Positions 23,255 through 31,489 of a stretch of 64,000 nucleotides of DNA are shown here, one piece after another (position 1 is the first letter of the stretch; each line of letters starts with the position of its first letter). A program made the translations under genes and the position numbers. Origin of the DNA: Streptomyces sp. NBC_00775 (lineage in GTDB: Bacteria > Actinomycetota > Actinomycetes > Streptomycetales > Streptomycetaceae); contig NZ_CP108938.1 in the NCBI RefSeq assembly GCF_036347135.1, positions 124,001 through 188,000 of the forward strand, in the 5' to 3' direction. A model generated the notes under the pieces. That model was not told where the DNA came from. It saw nothing but the letters and a program-made list of their open reading frames with translations, and searched no databases.

Positions 23255-25305
23255 GCCGGCTGAGGCGGCCGGGAAGGCTGACGGTCGGAGACCGGGTCCG
23301 GTTCGCCGGGCAGTTGCGGGCGGTGCTCGCCGTCTCGGCCCTGACCGCGACGCTGACCGATGACGGACAGCCGCACCTGGTCGTGTCGTTGCTCGAGTTG
23401 TTCGAGGCCGACGACTTCGAGGTCGTGGACACCCCGGCTCGGATGCCGCTGCCGGCTGCCTCGTTGCTGGAGGCCTTTCCCGAACCGGTGGTCGAGCGGG
23501 CTCTGTGGTGGGAGGGGCACATCCTGGAGGTGCTGCACGGCCTGCCACCTGGGGCCGATTCCGGCACGCTGCCGCGAGACGAGTACGGCCCGGATCGCTC
23601 CCTGAGCGCACGCCAGCGGGCCAAAGCCGCTGAACTGGCAGCCGCCGGGCACAAGGTGACCGCCAGCACGGTCGCCCACCGGCGCCGCCGCTACCAGCAA
23701 CTCGGGGTGATCGGCCTGGCCGACCGCCGGCCCGTCCGCAGGACGCCGCAGTTCGGCGAGGTCGACGAAACGGTGGTCGACGCGGTGCGGCGGGCAATCG
23801 ACGAAGGCGGCAATGGGTCCACCCGCACCGGTTCATACATTTTGTGGAGGGCCGAAGAGATCCTCAAAGAGGACACCGAGGGGCAGGAGGTGAAGCTCCC
23901 CTCCCGCGCCACGCTCTATCGGCTGCTGACGAAGCTGACCGCGGGCACACACGCCCTCGGATCGGCGGAAACCCGCCGATCCAAGGCCAACGGAGCTACG
24001 ACACCGCACGGGCAGCTTCACGTCTTCGCGCCGGGCGAGGTAATGCAGATCGACTCCACCCCGCTGGACGTGCTGGTCCTTCTCGACAACGGGGTCACCG
24101 GCAAGGTCGAGCTCACCGCCATGATCGACGTCGCGACCAGGACCATGACTGCGGCGGTGTTGCGGCCGACGACGAAGTCGGTGGACGCCAGCGTGCTGCT
24201 GGCCCGCAGCGTCACTCCCGAGCCGATGCGGCCGGGCTGGACAGATGCGTTGAAGATGTCCCGTTCGGTGCTGCCGCACCGTCGGCTTCTGGCCCTCGAC
24301 GAGCGTCTGGCCCATGCCGCGGCCCGGCCGGTGATCGTCCCGGAGGTGATCGTCTGCGACCACGGAAGCGTTTTCATCTCGCGGAACTTCCGCTCGTCCT
24401 GCCGCTTCCTGGAGATCGACTTCCAGCCGACACACAAGGGTTCGGGGTTCGAGAAGGGCCACATCGAGAAGATGCTGGGCTCGGTGGCCACGCTGTTCGC
24501 CCAGTTCCTGCCCGGCTACACCGGACGCAACAGCGACCGCCGCGGCCGTCACTTGGAACGTGAACGGCTCTGGTCTCTGCTGGAGTTGCAGGAACTCCTG
24601 GACGAATGGATCGTCGCAAAGTGGCAGAACCGTCCGCACGACGGACTGCGCGACCCCTCCCACCCGGGTCGGCTGTTCACACCGAACGAGAAGTACGCCA
24701 CCTTGATCGAGGCATGCGGCTACGTCCCGGTCGCGCTCAGCGGCGACGACTATGTCGAACTCCTGCCCGCGGAATGGCGGGCGGTCAACGAATACGGCAT
24801 CCGGATCAAGAACCGCACCTACGACAGCCCCGAGCTCGGACGCATGCGCCGCCAGGACTCCGGGATCGTGGTCAAACGCGGCCTCTGGGAGGTCCACCAC
24901 GACCCCTACGACGTGTCCCGGATCTGGGTACGTGACCACCGCGGCGACAACTCATGGGTCCAGGCCACCTGGAAACACCTCGACCGCGTCCCGGTCCCCT
25001 TCGGGGACCTGGCCTGGGACCACGCCAGCGGCAAACTTCCTCGCGCCACCGAGACGGAGATCGCCGACGCGGTCGCCGCCTTGCTCACCCCGGCCCATGC
25101 CGGTCCTGAGCCCAAGCAGGGTTCCAAGCCCGGCAAGCGCGACCGGCGGGTGGTCGCCCGCACGAAAGCCGCAGGTCCCCTCACTCCGGCATCCGTTCCC
25201 AGCACTCAGGCGGAACCCGAGCAGGAAGAGAGCGAGGACTCGCTCGCCGAGGTGATCCCGCTCGGACTGTTCGACCCGCTGGAAGACCCCTGGAAGCGCT
25301 CATGA
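23251..25305 (+). CDS. tnsB: TnsB/TniA-like DDE transposase
   Basis: 684 residues, ATG at 23251. The N-terminal half is helix-rich DNA-binding sequence, including KAAELAAAGHKVTASTVAHR. The Mu/retroviral integrase core has Asp268 (MQIDSTPLDV), Asp370 (IVCDHGSVFIS) and Glu406 (KGHIEKMLGS), a DD(35)E spacing typical of the superfamily. A Mu C-terminal-like beta-barrel follows (about 470-600), then a charged tail. It would bind the terminal repeats and perform strand transfer. It overlaps tnsA and the ATPase gene by four bases on each side, so the three proteins are made together. Length exceeds IS21 IstA and suits TnsB/TniA. Confidence 0.9.
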   Translation: MSRLRRPGRLTVGDRVRFAGQLRAVLAVSALTATLTDDGQPHLVVSLLELFEADDFEVVDTPARMPLPAASLLEAFPEPVVERALWWEGHILEVLHGLPPGADSGTLPRDEYGPDRSLSARQRAKAAELAAAGHKVTASTVAHRRRRYQQLGVIGLADRRPVRRTPQFGEVDETVVDAVRRAIDEGGNGSTRTGSYILWRAEEILKEDTEGQEVKLPSRATLYRLLTKLTAGTHALGSAETRRSKANGATTPHGQLHVFAPGEVMQIDSTPLDVLVLLDNGVTGKVELTAMIDVATRTMTAAVLRPTTKSVDASVLLARSVTPEPMRPGWTDALKMSRSVLPHRRLLALDERLAHAAARPVIVPEVIVCDHGSVFISRNFRSSCRFLEIDFQPTHKGSGFEKGHIEKMLGSVATLFAQFLPGYTGRNSDRRGRHLERERLWSLLELQELLDEWIVAKWQNRPHDGLRDPSHPGRLFTPNEKYATLIEACGYVPVALSGDDYVELLPAEWRAVNEYGIRIKNRTYDSPELGRMRRQDSGIVVKRGLWEVHHDPYDVSRIWVRDHRGDNSWVQATWKHLDRVPVPFGDLAWDHASGKLPRATETEIADAVAALLTPAHAGPEPKQGSKPGKRDRRVVARTKAAGPLTPASVPSTQAEPEQEESEDSLAEVIPLGLFDPLEDPWKRS

Positions 25306-27176
25306 CGCCACCGCCCGCCTTGTCCCAGGACTCCCAGCGGCACCTGACCACGATCGACGGCTGGCGCCGCTTCGTCGACGGGCCGCCGGGGCCACCGCCC
25401 CGGCTCGACGACGCTCAGTACGACGCGCTCGGCGAGGCGGGCCAGGCCGCCTTCGACGAAGCCCGCCTCGACCATCACGGCCGTCTGCTGGTGGTCGCCA
25501 CCTCCGTCGTCCGCCACACCGTCGCCACCGGCCGCCGCCTGGTCGTGCTGAACCGGCACGCGATCAGTGCCCGCCGGGGCCTGATCGTCTCCGGACCCGC
25601 CGGCACCGGGAAGACCATCGCGATCACCCAACTCGGCCTGTCTCACGAGCTGCTGGACCGGGCCCGGCACCCCACCGCCACCGACCGCAAGCCGGTCATC
25701 TACATCACAGTCCCGCCCGCCGCGACACCCCGCATGATCGCGGCCGAGTTCGCCCGCTTCCTCGGACTTCCGGTGATGGCCCGCATGAACATCACCGACC
25801 TCATCGAGTCCGTCGTCGGTGTCTGCACCGACGCCCGCACCGGCATGATCTTGGTCGACGAGCTTCACAACATCTCGCTCACCACCCAGCACGGCGCCGA
25901 AGTCGCCGACACCCTCAAGTACTTCTCCGAGCGGATCCCCGCCACGTTCATCTATGCCGGCATCGACATCGAGCACGGCAGCCTGCTGACCGGCACTCGC
26001 GGAGCCCAGATCGCCGGCCGTTTCACTCTGATCCCCACCCAGCCGTTCCCCTACAACAGTGAATGGCGAGGTCTGGTCGCGACCATGGAGAAGACCCTCG
26101 CCCTGCGGCGCCACGAGCCCGGCACCCTGGCGAAACTCGACCGCTACCTCCACGACCGCACCGGCGGCATGATCGGCGCCCTCTCCCACCAGATCCGCGG
26201 AGCCGCGATCGACGCGATCTTCAACGGCACTGAGAAGATCACCAAGGCCGGGCTGAAGGCCGTCTCCCTGGACCGTCGCCGCCGAATCAGCTCAGCTCCG
26301 CAGGTCCGGGATCTCTCGATGACCCAGGAGAACATCCGCGTCCTGCCCTTCCAGGTCCGTCCCCAGGGCGGCGAAGGCGTCCGGTCCTTCATCGTCCGCC
26401 TGGCCCACGCCAACCATCTCCCGCCCAGCTACCTGCGGACCTACCTCTGCGAACCACCCGAACACCTCGGCCTTCCCAGCTGGACACGGCTGGCCGCTGC
26501 AACCGGCCGCCATCCCGAAACCCTCCTCGCCACCCTGGAGACGAGACGCTGCCTGGAGTGCGACGCCGAGATGCCGCCCTCGGACGTTTTCGGACGCAGG
26601 GCCTTGCGCTGTTCCCAGGCCTGCCGCGAGAAGGCACACCGGAAACGGCACCCTCGCGCTGCTCCGCTGAAAGCCCCCTGCCGAGAGTGCGGCAAGAGCA
26701 TGAAGATCCAGCCCGGACAGCGCTACCGCCTCTGTTCCTCCGCCTGCCGACGCGCCAACTACCTCAAACACCAGCAGAAATGGAACGCCGAAGCAGACCC
26801 GGCAGATTTATCCGAACCACCCCTCTGCCCCGTCTGTGGCGACCAGATGCCCAAACCACGCCGGACATGCTCGGACCGATGCCGCCAACGAGCACACCGT
26901 CAGCAACTCCGGCTGCCTCCTGCGAACCCATCTCCTCCACCGCTGCAGACAGCGCGGCCCGCAGCACCGCCGAAGCTACCTGAACCGGCACCCACACCGT
27001 CATCACGACCCTGCGAAGTCTGCGAAGGACCGTTGCCACCAGGGCCTTGCCAGAAACAACGCCGGACGTGCTCACAACGCTGCAGGCAGAAGGCGTATCG
27101 CCACCGCCGGTCGAACCCTGGTGACGGCGGGGGAGTCGACGGCCTTCCGGCTCAGACGGGCAGGCCGGTCAGATGA
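25302..27176 (+). CDS. TnsC/TniB-like AAA+ ATPase fused to TniQ-like and zinc-finger region
   Basis: 624 residues, ATG overlapping the tnsB stop. The ATPase has Walker A GPAGTGKT at 98-105 and Walker B ILVDELHN with Asp186-Glu187, and reads as the transposition regulator that chooses targets and activates TnsB. From about 345 a second module begins RVLPFQVRPQGGEGVRSFIV, followed by RLAHANHLPPSYL, which resembles the N-terminal signature of TniQ/TnsD target selectors. From Cys417 there are four Cys-rich fingers (CLEC, CREC, CPVC, CEVC, each followed by CSxxCRxxA). Normally ATPase and TniQ are separate genes, and no other TniQ is encoded in this transposon. The fusion is read from motifs and needs structural support. 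Confidence 0.8.
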   Translation: MTPPPALSQDSQRHLTTIDGWRRFVDGPPGPPPRLDDAQYDALGEAGQAAFDEARLDHHGRLLVVATSVVRHTVATGRRLVVLNRHAISARRGLIVSGPAGTGKTIAITQLGLSHELLDRARHPTATDRKPVIYITVPPAATPRMIAAEFARFLGLPVMARMNITDLIESVVGVCTDARTGMILVDELHNISLTTQHGAEVADTLKYFSERIPATFIYAGIDIEHGSLLTGTRGAQIAGRFTLIPTQPFPYNSEWRGLVATMEKTLALRRHEPGTLAKLDRYLHDRTGGMIGALSHQIRGAAIDAIFNGTEKITKAGLKAVSLDRRRRISSAPQVRDLSMTQENIRVLPFQVRPQGGEGVRSFIVRLAHANHLPPSYLRTYLCEPPEHLGLPSWTRLAAATGRHPETLLATLETRRCLECDAEMPPSDVFGRRALRCSQACREKAHRKRHPRAAPLKAPCRECGKSMKIQPGQRYRLCSSACRRANYLKHQQKWNAEADPADLSEPPLCPVCGDQMPKPRRTCSDRCRQRAHRQQLRLPPANPSPPPLQTARPAAPPKLPEPAPTPSSRPCEVCEGPLPPGPCQKQRRTCSQRCRQKAYRHRRSNPGDGGGVDGLPAQTGRPVR

Positions 27177-27558
27177 GGTAGTCCGCGCGTCCCTCGTCAT
27201 CGAGTTCGAAGGGGCCTTCGGGGATGATGCAGAACTCATTGCCCTCGGGATCCGCCATCACCAGGAACCCGCCGGCGTCGTACTCCTCCAGCCGGCGCCC
27301 GCCGAGCGCCTCGACACGCTGCTGCTCTGCGGACGGGTTGGGTGAGGTGACATCGAAGTGCATGCGGTTCTTCACAGACTTGGGCTTGTCGCTTCGCTGG
27401 AAGCCCAGGCCCAGGCCGTTCTCGCGCTGCAGCCATACATAGGGTCCCATGCGGCCCACGACTGGCCGGCCAAGCAACTCGGACCAGAACGCGGCAAGCC
27501 GTTCCGGGTCAGTGGCATCGACGATGAAGGCATTGATCTGCATAGGTGAGTCCGCCAT
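27169..27558 (-). CDS. VOC (glyoxalase/bleomycin-resistance fold) protein, transposon cargo
   Basis: 129 residues, ATG at 27558. The paired beta-alpha-beta-beta-beta modules are visible: INAFIVDATDPERLAAFWSE at the start, then NRMHFDVTSP, and the end motif MADPEGNEFCIIPEGPF, which carries a metal-ligand Glu typical of VOC enzymes. Members include dioxygenases, antibiotic-binding proteins and many uncharacterised ones. Its 3' end overlaps that of the ATPase gene by eight bases on the opposite strand, and it is inside the transposon ends, so it moves as cargo. A detoxification role is only a guess. Confidence 0.8.
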   Translation of the reverse strand: MADSPMQINAFIVDATDPERLAAFWSELLGRPVVGRMGPYVWLQRENGLGLGFQRSDKPKSVKNRMHFDVTSPNPSAEQQRVEALGGRRLEEYDAGGFLVMADPEGNEFCIIPEGPFELDDEGRADYLI

Positions 27559-27661
27559 CCCTTGATCCTCTCAGGGCTCACAGGGCCGCTCAGCGCCGGT
27601 CGCCACCCGAGCGGTGCGCGGCCGGCGAACCAATCTGATCGGTGGCACAGAACAGCAGCGG

Positions 27662-27735
27662 TCAAACTTCGGCGAGACGAACCCGCCGGTGGTCAATCTT
27701 CAGTGAGACCGGTCGAACTTCGCTGAGACAGGTCA
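27662..27735. repeat. Right transposon end, three binding-type repeats
   Basis: Read on the minus strand from 27735, units start GTCTCAGCGAAGTTCGACCG, GTCTCACTGAAGATTGACC and GTCTCGCCGAAGTTTGACCG, with about 21 and 30 bp between starts. Three units here against two on the left give the asymmetry known from Tn7 ends. Confidence 0.8.
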
Positions 27736-27740
27736 CCCGC

Positions 27741-28001
27741 CCGTCGGCCAGCGGAACCCCTCCGACCAGGTCCATCTGCCACAGGTGCATCGGCGCCTCG
27801 CGCTGCCACCGACGGTACTTGCGCGGATGCTGCTGTTCCTGGGCGCGGACCAGGCCGTTGCGGGACAGCACCCGGTGGACGGTGGCCCGTGACGGGGCCG
27901 ACTCCAGCCCGTGACTGGCGAGTTCGTGACAGATCCGGCGGGCACCCCACCGGGAATGCCGGCGACGCAGCTCGCAGATCTGGCTTTGTCGATGACAAGG
28001 A
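27741..28001 (-). pseudogene. IS481-type transposase, front part (right of transposon)
   Basis: The minus strand reads ICELRRRHSRWGARRICHEL, then RATVHRVLSRNGLVRAQ and MHLWQMDLVGGVPLADGR up to the transposon junction. This is the helix-turn-helix to catalytic-core region of an IS481 transposase. Its N-terminal 100 residues or so are missing where the ISL3 left end begins at 28002. Confidence 0.8.
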
Positions 28002-28160
28002 GGTTCTGGCACAGATCTTGGGGGGCGTCGCGGAAAGTCACCTCGCTGTTCGATTGTGAGAGGCGGCAGTGTGTGAGACCGCGTGCGCCTTGCCGTATGG
28101 CATCCGAAAGTCACGCTCCGTCAGGTCTCTCGTCGTCGCTGCCGTGGTCGGCAGTGGACG

Positions 28161-28809
28161 GTGATGGTGCTGGTCATGCTGACCAACGCATCATTCTGGG
28201 ACTCGCTCGTGTTTGACGGAATCGACGACGTGGATGTCGAGGCGGTGACGGCCACGTTCGGCACGGTCGAGGTGGCAGCAAGAGGTCGGGCGGCTGGGGC
28301 GCCGTGTCCGGACTGCGGCCGCTTCTCGGACCGGGTGCACGACCGCTATCACCGCAGGTTGAAGGACCTTCCGCTCGCTGAACAGGGCTTCGTGATTCGG
28401 CTGACGGTCCGGCGTTTTATGTGTGGGGCGGGGGACTGTCCGCGTCGGACGTTCGCCGAGCCGTTCTCCAGGTTGACAGTCCCGTACGCACGGTTCACCA
28501 CCCGGCTCAACCACGTCCTGGAGCGAGTGGGGCTCGCGCTGGCCGGGCGGGCCGGCGCCCGGCTGGCCGCCCAGCTGGGCTTCGGCGCGGGACGGATGAC
28601 CTTGTTACGCAGGGTCATGGCACTGCCCGATCCGCAGTTCAGCACGCCGTGTGTGCTGGGCGTGGACGACTTCGCGATCCGGCGCGGCCAAACCTACTCC
28701 ACCGTCTTGACCAGCGTCGAAGACCATCGCGTGGTCGATGTCCTCCCGACACGTGAAGCCGGGCCGCTGGCCGCGTGGCTGGTCCGTCACCCAGGAGTGG
28801 AGATCATCT
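28161..28809 (+). pseudogene. ISL3 transposase, N-terminal part
   Basis: From a GTG at 28161 the frame reads the ISL3 zinc-binding head (CPDCGRFSDRVHDRYH, then CGAGDCPRRTF), the helical domain and the first catalytic Asp in VLGVDDFAIRRGQTYSTVL, ending at RHPGVEII where the IS110 element starts. The protein continues at 30559 with CRDRAGAYAEGARRGAPDAL once IS110 is removed. Confidence 0.85.
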
Positions 28810-28864
28810 AATGGGTCCTGAAGGCGGTTCACGAGCCTCCTGTCAAGGTGGCTCGGGCCTCATT

Positions 28865-29220
28865 GGTGCAGGGCCGAGTCCTAGAGATCATCTGGACCTT
28901 CGAGTCCTAGTCGGCAGACGGGGCCGGCCCTGCGTCCAGAATCCGCCAAATGCAGTTCATGTAATGAGGGATGGACAGATAGCGGTCTATCACGAGTACG
29001 CGGATACGGTCTGGAACATACATTTTGGGATCAGCTTCCCCGATCACCACAGCGATGATGTTCTCTATTCGTGGCCTGAGCCGATCGCGTGGACTACCTC
29101 CCACTACATCACGAGCGATTCAGCTCCGAAGAGGACCGAGGCCCACGCGACCCGCTGGGGTTGCGAACGACTGGTGGGATGTCGTGCCTTGAGCACTGCC
29201 ATTAGAGAGTACGCGCACCC
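28865..29220 (+). ncRNA. Bridge RNA of the IS110 element with readable guides
   Basis: Target loop: 28884-28893 (GAGATCATCT) equals the target left of and including the CT core. 28912-28917 (CGGCAG) is complementary to the core plus the target right side (CTGCCG). A hairpin GGAC/GTCC separates them, and an outer 7-bp stem (28869-28875 with 28926-28932) encloses them. Donor loop: 29175-29183 (TGGGATGTC) equals the element right end. 29199-29205 (CCATTAG) is complementary to the core plus left end (CTAATGG), with a GTGC/GCAC hairpin between. This is the two-loop plan known for IS110 bridge RNAs. The transcript limits are estimated. Confidence 0.75.
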
Positions 29221-29270
29221 CTCCCCAGGCTCTGGCCCGTGAAGAAGACCGAGGTGCAAGGGAGGCCAGT

Positions 29271-30536
29271 ATGGAGAGTGCGGGGTTACTGCCGAAATTT
29301 TTCTGCGGCGTGGACTGGGCGGAGGAGCATCACGATATCGCGTTAGTTGATTTGGATGGAAAACAGCTCGCCAGGCAGCGAATCGGCGACGATGCCTCAG
29401 GGATTGCCCAGCTTGTGACATTACTGGCTGAGCACGGGGACACCGAGGAGAGCCCGATTCCAGTAGCGATTGAGACTTCCCGCGGACTGCTCGTATCTTG
29501 CCTGCGAGCCACGGGGCGTCCGGTGTTCGCTATCAACCCGCTCGCAGTGGCCCGCTACCGCGACCGACACTCGGTTGCGCGGAAGAAGTCCGACGCCGTC
29601 GATGCGACAGCTCTGGCGAACATCCTGCGAACTGACATGGCCATGCATCGGCCGCTCCCTCAAGACTCAGAGCTTGCGCAGGCGATCGCCGTGCTCGCGC
29701 GGGCCCAGCAGGACGCGGTCTGGGATCGCAACCAGGCCCAGAACAAGCTCCGTTCCCAACTGCGTGAGTTCTATCCAGCGATCCTGGACGCCTTCGTGAA
29801 CCACAAGCACGGATTGGCCTCTCACGAGGCCCGCACAATTCTTGCCGTCGCTCCCACCCCGGCTCAGGCTGCCCAGCTCACACGCCGTCAACTGCGGGAT
29901 CTCCTCAAACGTGCCGGTCGCCTCCGAGGAATTGACGCCGAGGCCGATCGACTCCACGAAGTCTTCCACCGCGAGTACCTGCACCATCTCCCACTGGTCG
30001 AGGAGGCCCTCGGACAGCAGACCACAGCCCTGCTTCGACAGCTGGAATCTGCCTGCGCTAATGCAGAGAATCTCGAATCTTCCTGCACCGAAGCCTTCCA
30101 ACAACATCCTGATGCAGAAATAATCGTCAGCTTTCCAGGACTCGGGTCCCTGACTGGCGCCCGTGTTCTCGCAGAGATAGGTGACGACCGTTCACGCTTC
30201 ACTACCGCTCAAGGGCTCAAGGCGTATGCCGGCAGTGCCCCCGTGACCCGAGCCAGCGGGAAGAGTCACTTCGTCATGCACCGGAAGGTGATGAATAAGA
30301 GACTGGCTGCAGTCGGCTATCTGTGGGCCTTCTCCTCCCTCCGTAACTCACCGGGCGCCAGAGCCCATTACGACCGTCGGCGTGAAGCCGGAGACCGCCA
30401 TGTATCTGCCCAACGCCACCTGTTCAACCGGTTCGTGGGCATGCTCTTCCACTGCCTTCAGCATGAAGAGCCCTACGCCGAGTCGAGGGCCTTCCCCAAT
30501 CAGCAGCCCACGAAGACCACTCCGGCCACCGCTTGA
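29271..30536 (+). CDS. IS110-family DEDD recombinase
   Basis: 421 residues from an ATG at 29271 preceded by AAGGGAGG. The N-terminal RuvC-like domain has Asp15 in CGVDWAEEHHD, Glu in VAIETSRGLL and the Asp pair in KKSDAVDATALANIL. A coiled-coil region follows (about 170-290). The C-terminal Tnp2 domain has FPGLGSLTGARVLAEIGD and the conserved Ser region YAGSAPVTRASGKS. Such enzymes use the bridge RNA encoded in the element to recombine donor and target at matching sites. The gene is intact, the RNA leader precedes it, and the insertion junctions are clean, so it appears recently active. Confidence 0.92.
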   Translation: MESAGLLPKFFCGVDWAEEHHDIALVDLDGKQLARQRIGDDASGIAQLVTLLAEHGDTEESPIPVAIETSRGLLVSCLRATGRPVFAINPLAVARYRDRHSVARKKSDAVDATALANILRTDMAMHRPLPQDSELAQAIAVLARAQQDAVWDRNQAQNKLRSQLREFYPAILDAFVNHKHGLASHEARTILAVAPTPAQAAQLTRRQLRDLLKRAGRLRGIDAEADRLHEVFHREYLHHLPLVEEALGQQTTALLRQLESACANAENLESSCTEAFQQHPDAEIIVSFPGLGSLTGARVLAEIGDDRSRFTTAQGLKAYAGSAPVTRASGKSHFVMHRKVMNKRLAAVGYLWAFSSLRNSPGARAHYDRRREAGDRHVSAQRHLFNRFVGMLFHCLQHEEPYAESRAFPNQQPTKTTPATA

Positions 30537-30558
30537 CACTCAAAGACTTGGGATGTCT

Positions 30559-31357
30559 GCCGGGACCGGGCAGGCGCCTACGCCGAGGGGGCCCGGCGCG
30601 GCGCCCCCGACGCTCTGCAGGTCGCTGACCGGTTTCACTTGTGGCAGGGCCTCGGCCGGGCCGTGGAGACCTGTGTCGCCGCCCACCGAGACTGTCCGCG
30701 CAGCCCGTCGACCAGCGGCACACTGCCGGAGGCGACCTGCCCGGAGTCCGGCCGGCCGCTGAGCGGTTCGGGACCCCTCGGCCGGCGGGCCGAACGTAAG
30801 AAGGCCGCGCACACCCTGGTCCACGAGATGCTCGCCCAAGGCCACTCACGCCGGGCGATCGCCCGGCACCTGGGCTGGGGCCTGAACACCGTACTCCGGT
30901 ACGCGAGCGCCACGCGCTGGCAGGACACCTTCCGCGACAACCGTCCCCGACCCAGCAGGCTGGACCCCTACAAGCCCTAATTCCTCTGTAACAGCCTCGG
31001 CGGAGCTTCTCACAGCTCCGCCGGACTGTTCGAGCGCGGGACTGTGACGCCTTCCTGGACCCCGGCCAACGAGGCCTCCACTGAGAGGGGCGCCGGTCCC
31101 ATGACTCGGGTGGTGGCGACCGTGTGGGGGCCAGGCTCCCTGCCTGGATCGACGCGGTCGACGCCAGCCAACTACCCGGCCTCACCGGCTTCGCACTCCA
31201 CCTGCTCCGAGACCTCGACGCAGTGACAGCAGGACTCACCCTCGACTGGAGCTCCGGCAGCATCGAGGGGGCGGTAAATCGCATCAAGAAGATCAAGAGG
31301 CAGCTCTACGGACGAGCCGGATTCGAACTACTCCGCAAGATGATCCTGCTCCAATAG
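30559..31357 (+). pseudogene. ISL3 transposase, C-terminal part with internal deletion
   Basis: After the IS110 end the frame resumes RDRAGAYAEGARRGAPDAL and VADRFHLWQGL, then an HTH (GHSRRAIARHLGWGLNTVLR), stopping at 30978-30980. The segment 30981-31123 is degenerate. From 31124 the C-terminal motif reappears as LPAWIDAVDASQLPGL and SIEGAVNRIKKIKRQLYGRA, ending at 31355-31357. A stretch of roughly 100-150 residues is missing or scrambled, so the ISL3 transposase was damaged independently of the IS110 insertion. Confidence 0.8.
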
Positions 31358-31489
31358 CAACCCGAGACGCCACCCAAGATCTACGCCGGGACCGAGATGC
31401 AGGAACACCTGCTGCGGCGGGCGTGCGGATCGAGGCCCAGATAGGTGCCCAGCCGTGGCAGGATGGCGTCATGTTGATCCGAAAGGGCG

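Larger units (their letters stand above)
22409..27735. mobile_element. Complete TnsABC-type (Tn7-like) transposon with VOC cargo
   Basis: 5327 bp. Both termini begin TGAC(T/C)(C/T)GTCTCAG and are flanked by a perfect 5-bp direct duplication CCCGC (22404-22408 and 27736-27740). Tn7-like elements also give 5-bp duplications and have several transposase-binding units per end. Inside are three overlapping plus-strand genes (endonuclease, DDE transposase, ATPase fused to a TniQ-like and zinc-finger region) and one convergent cargo gene. Every expected component is intact, and the clean duplication shows recent transposition. It is inserted in an IS481 transposase relic. Confidence 0.85.
28810..30558. 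mobile_element. IS110-family element inserted at a CT core
   Basis: Removing 28810-30558 restores the ISL3 reading PGVEIICRDRAGAY. The dinucleotide CT occurs at both junctions (28808-28809 and 30557-30558), the core used by the characterised IS110 member IS621. There are no long inverted repeats and no longer duplication, as expected. The element has a 460-base non-coding leader before its recombinase gene and a short 20-bp right end. Confidence 0.85.

Noticed and set aside
22418..24939. Long minus-strand frames within the transposon
   Set aside because: Arg/Pro-rich shadows of tnsA and tnsB; the plus-strand genes have catalytic motifs and overlapping stops and starts.
22409..27735. CRISPR-associated transposon (CAST)
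   Set aside because: No CRISPR repeats and no cas12k or Cascade genes are inside or near the element.
28775..29242. 155-codon frame in the IS110 leader
   Set aside because: It starts in the ISL3 part, crosses the insertion junction and lies over the bridge-RNA guides, so it is fortuitous.
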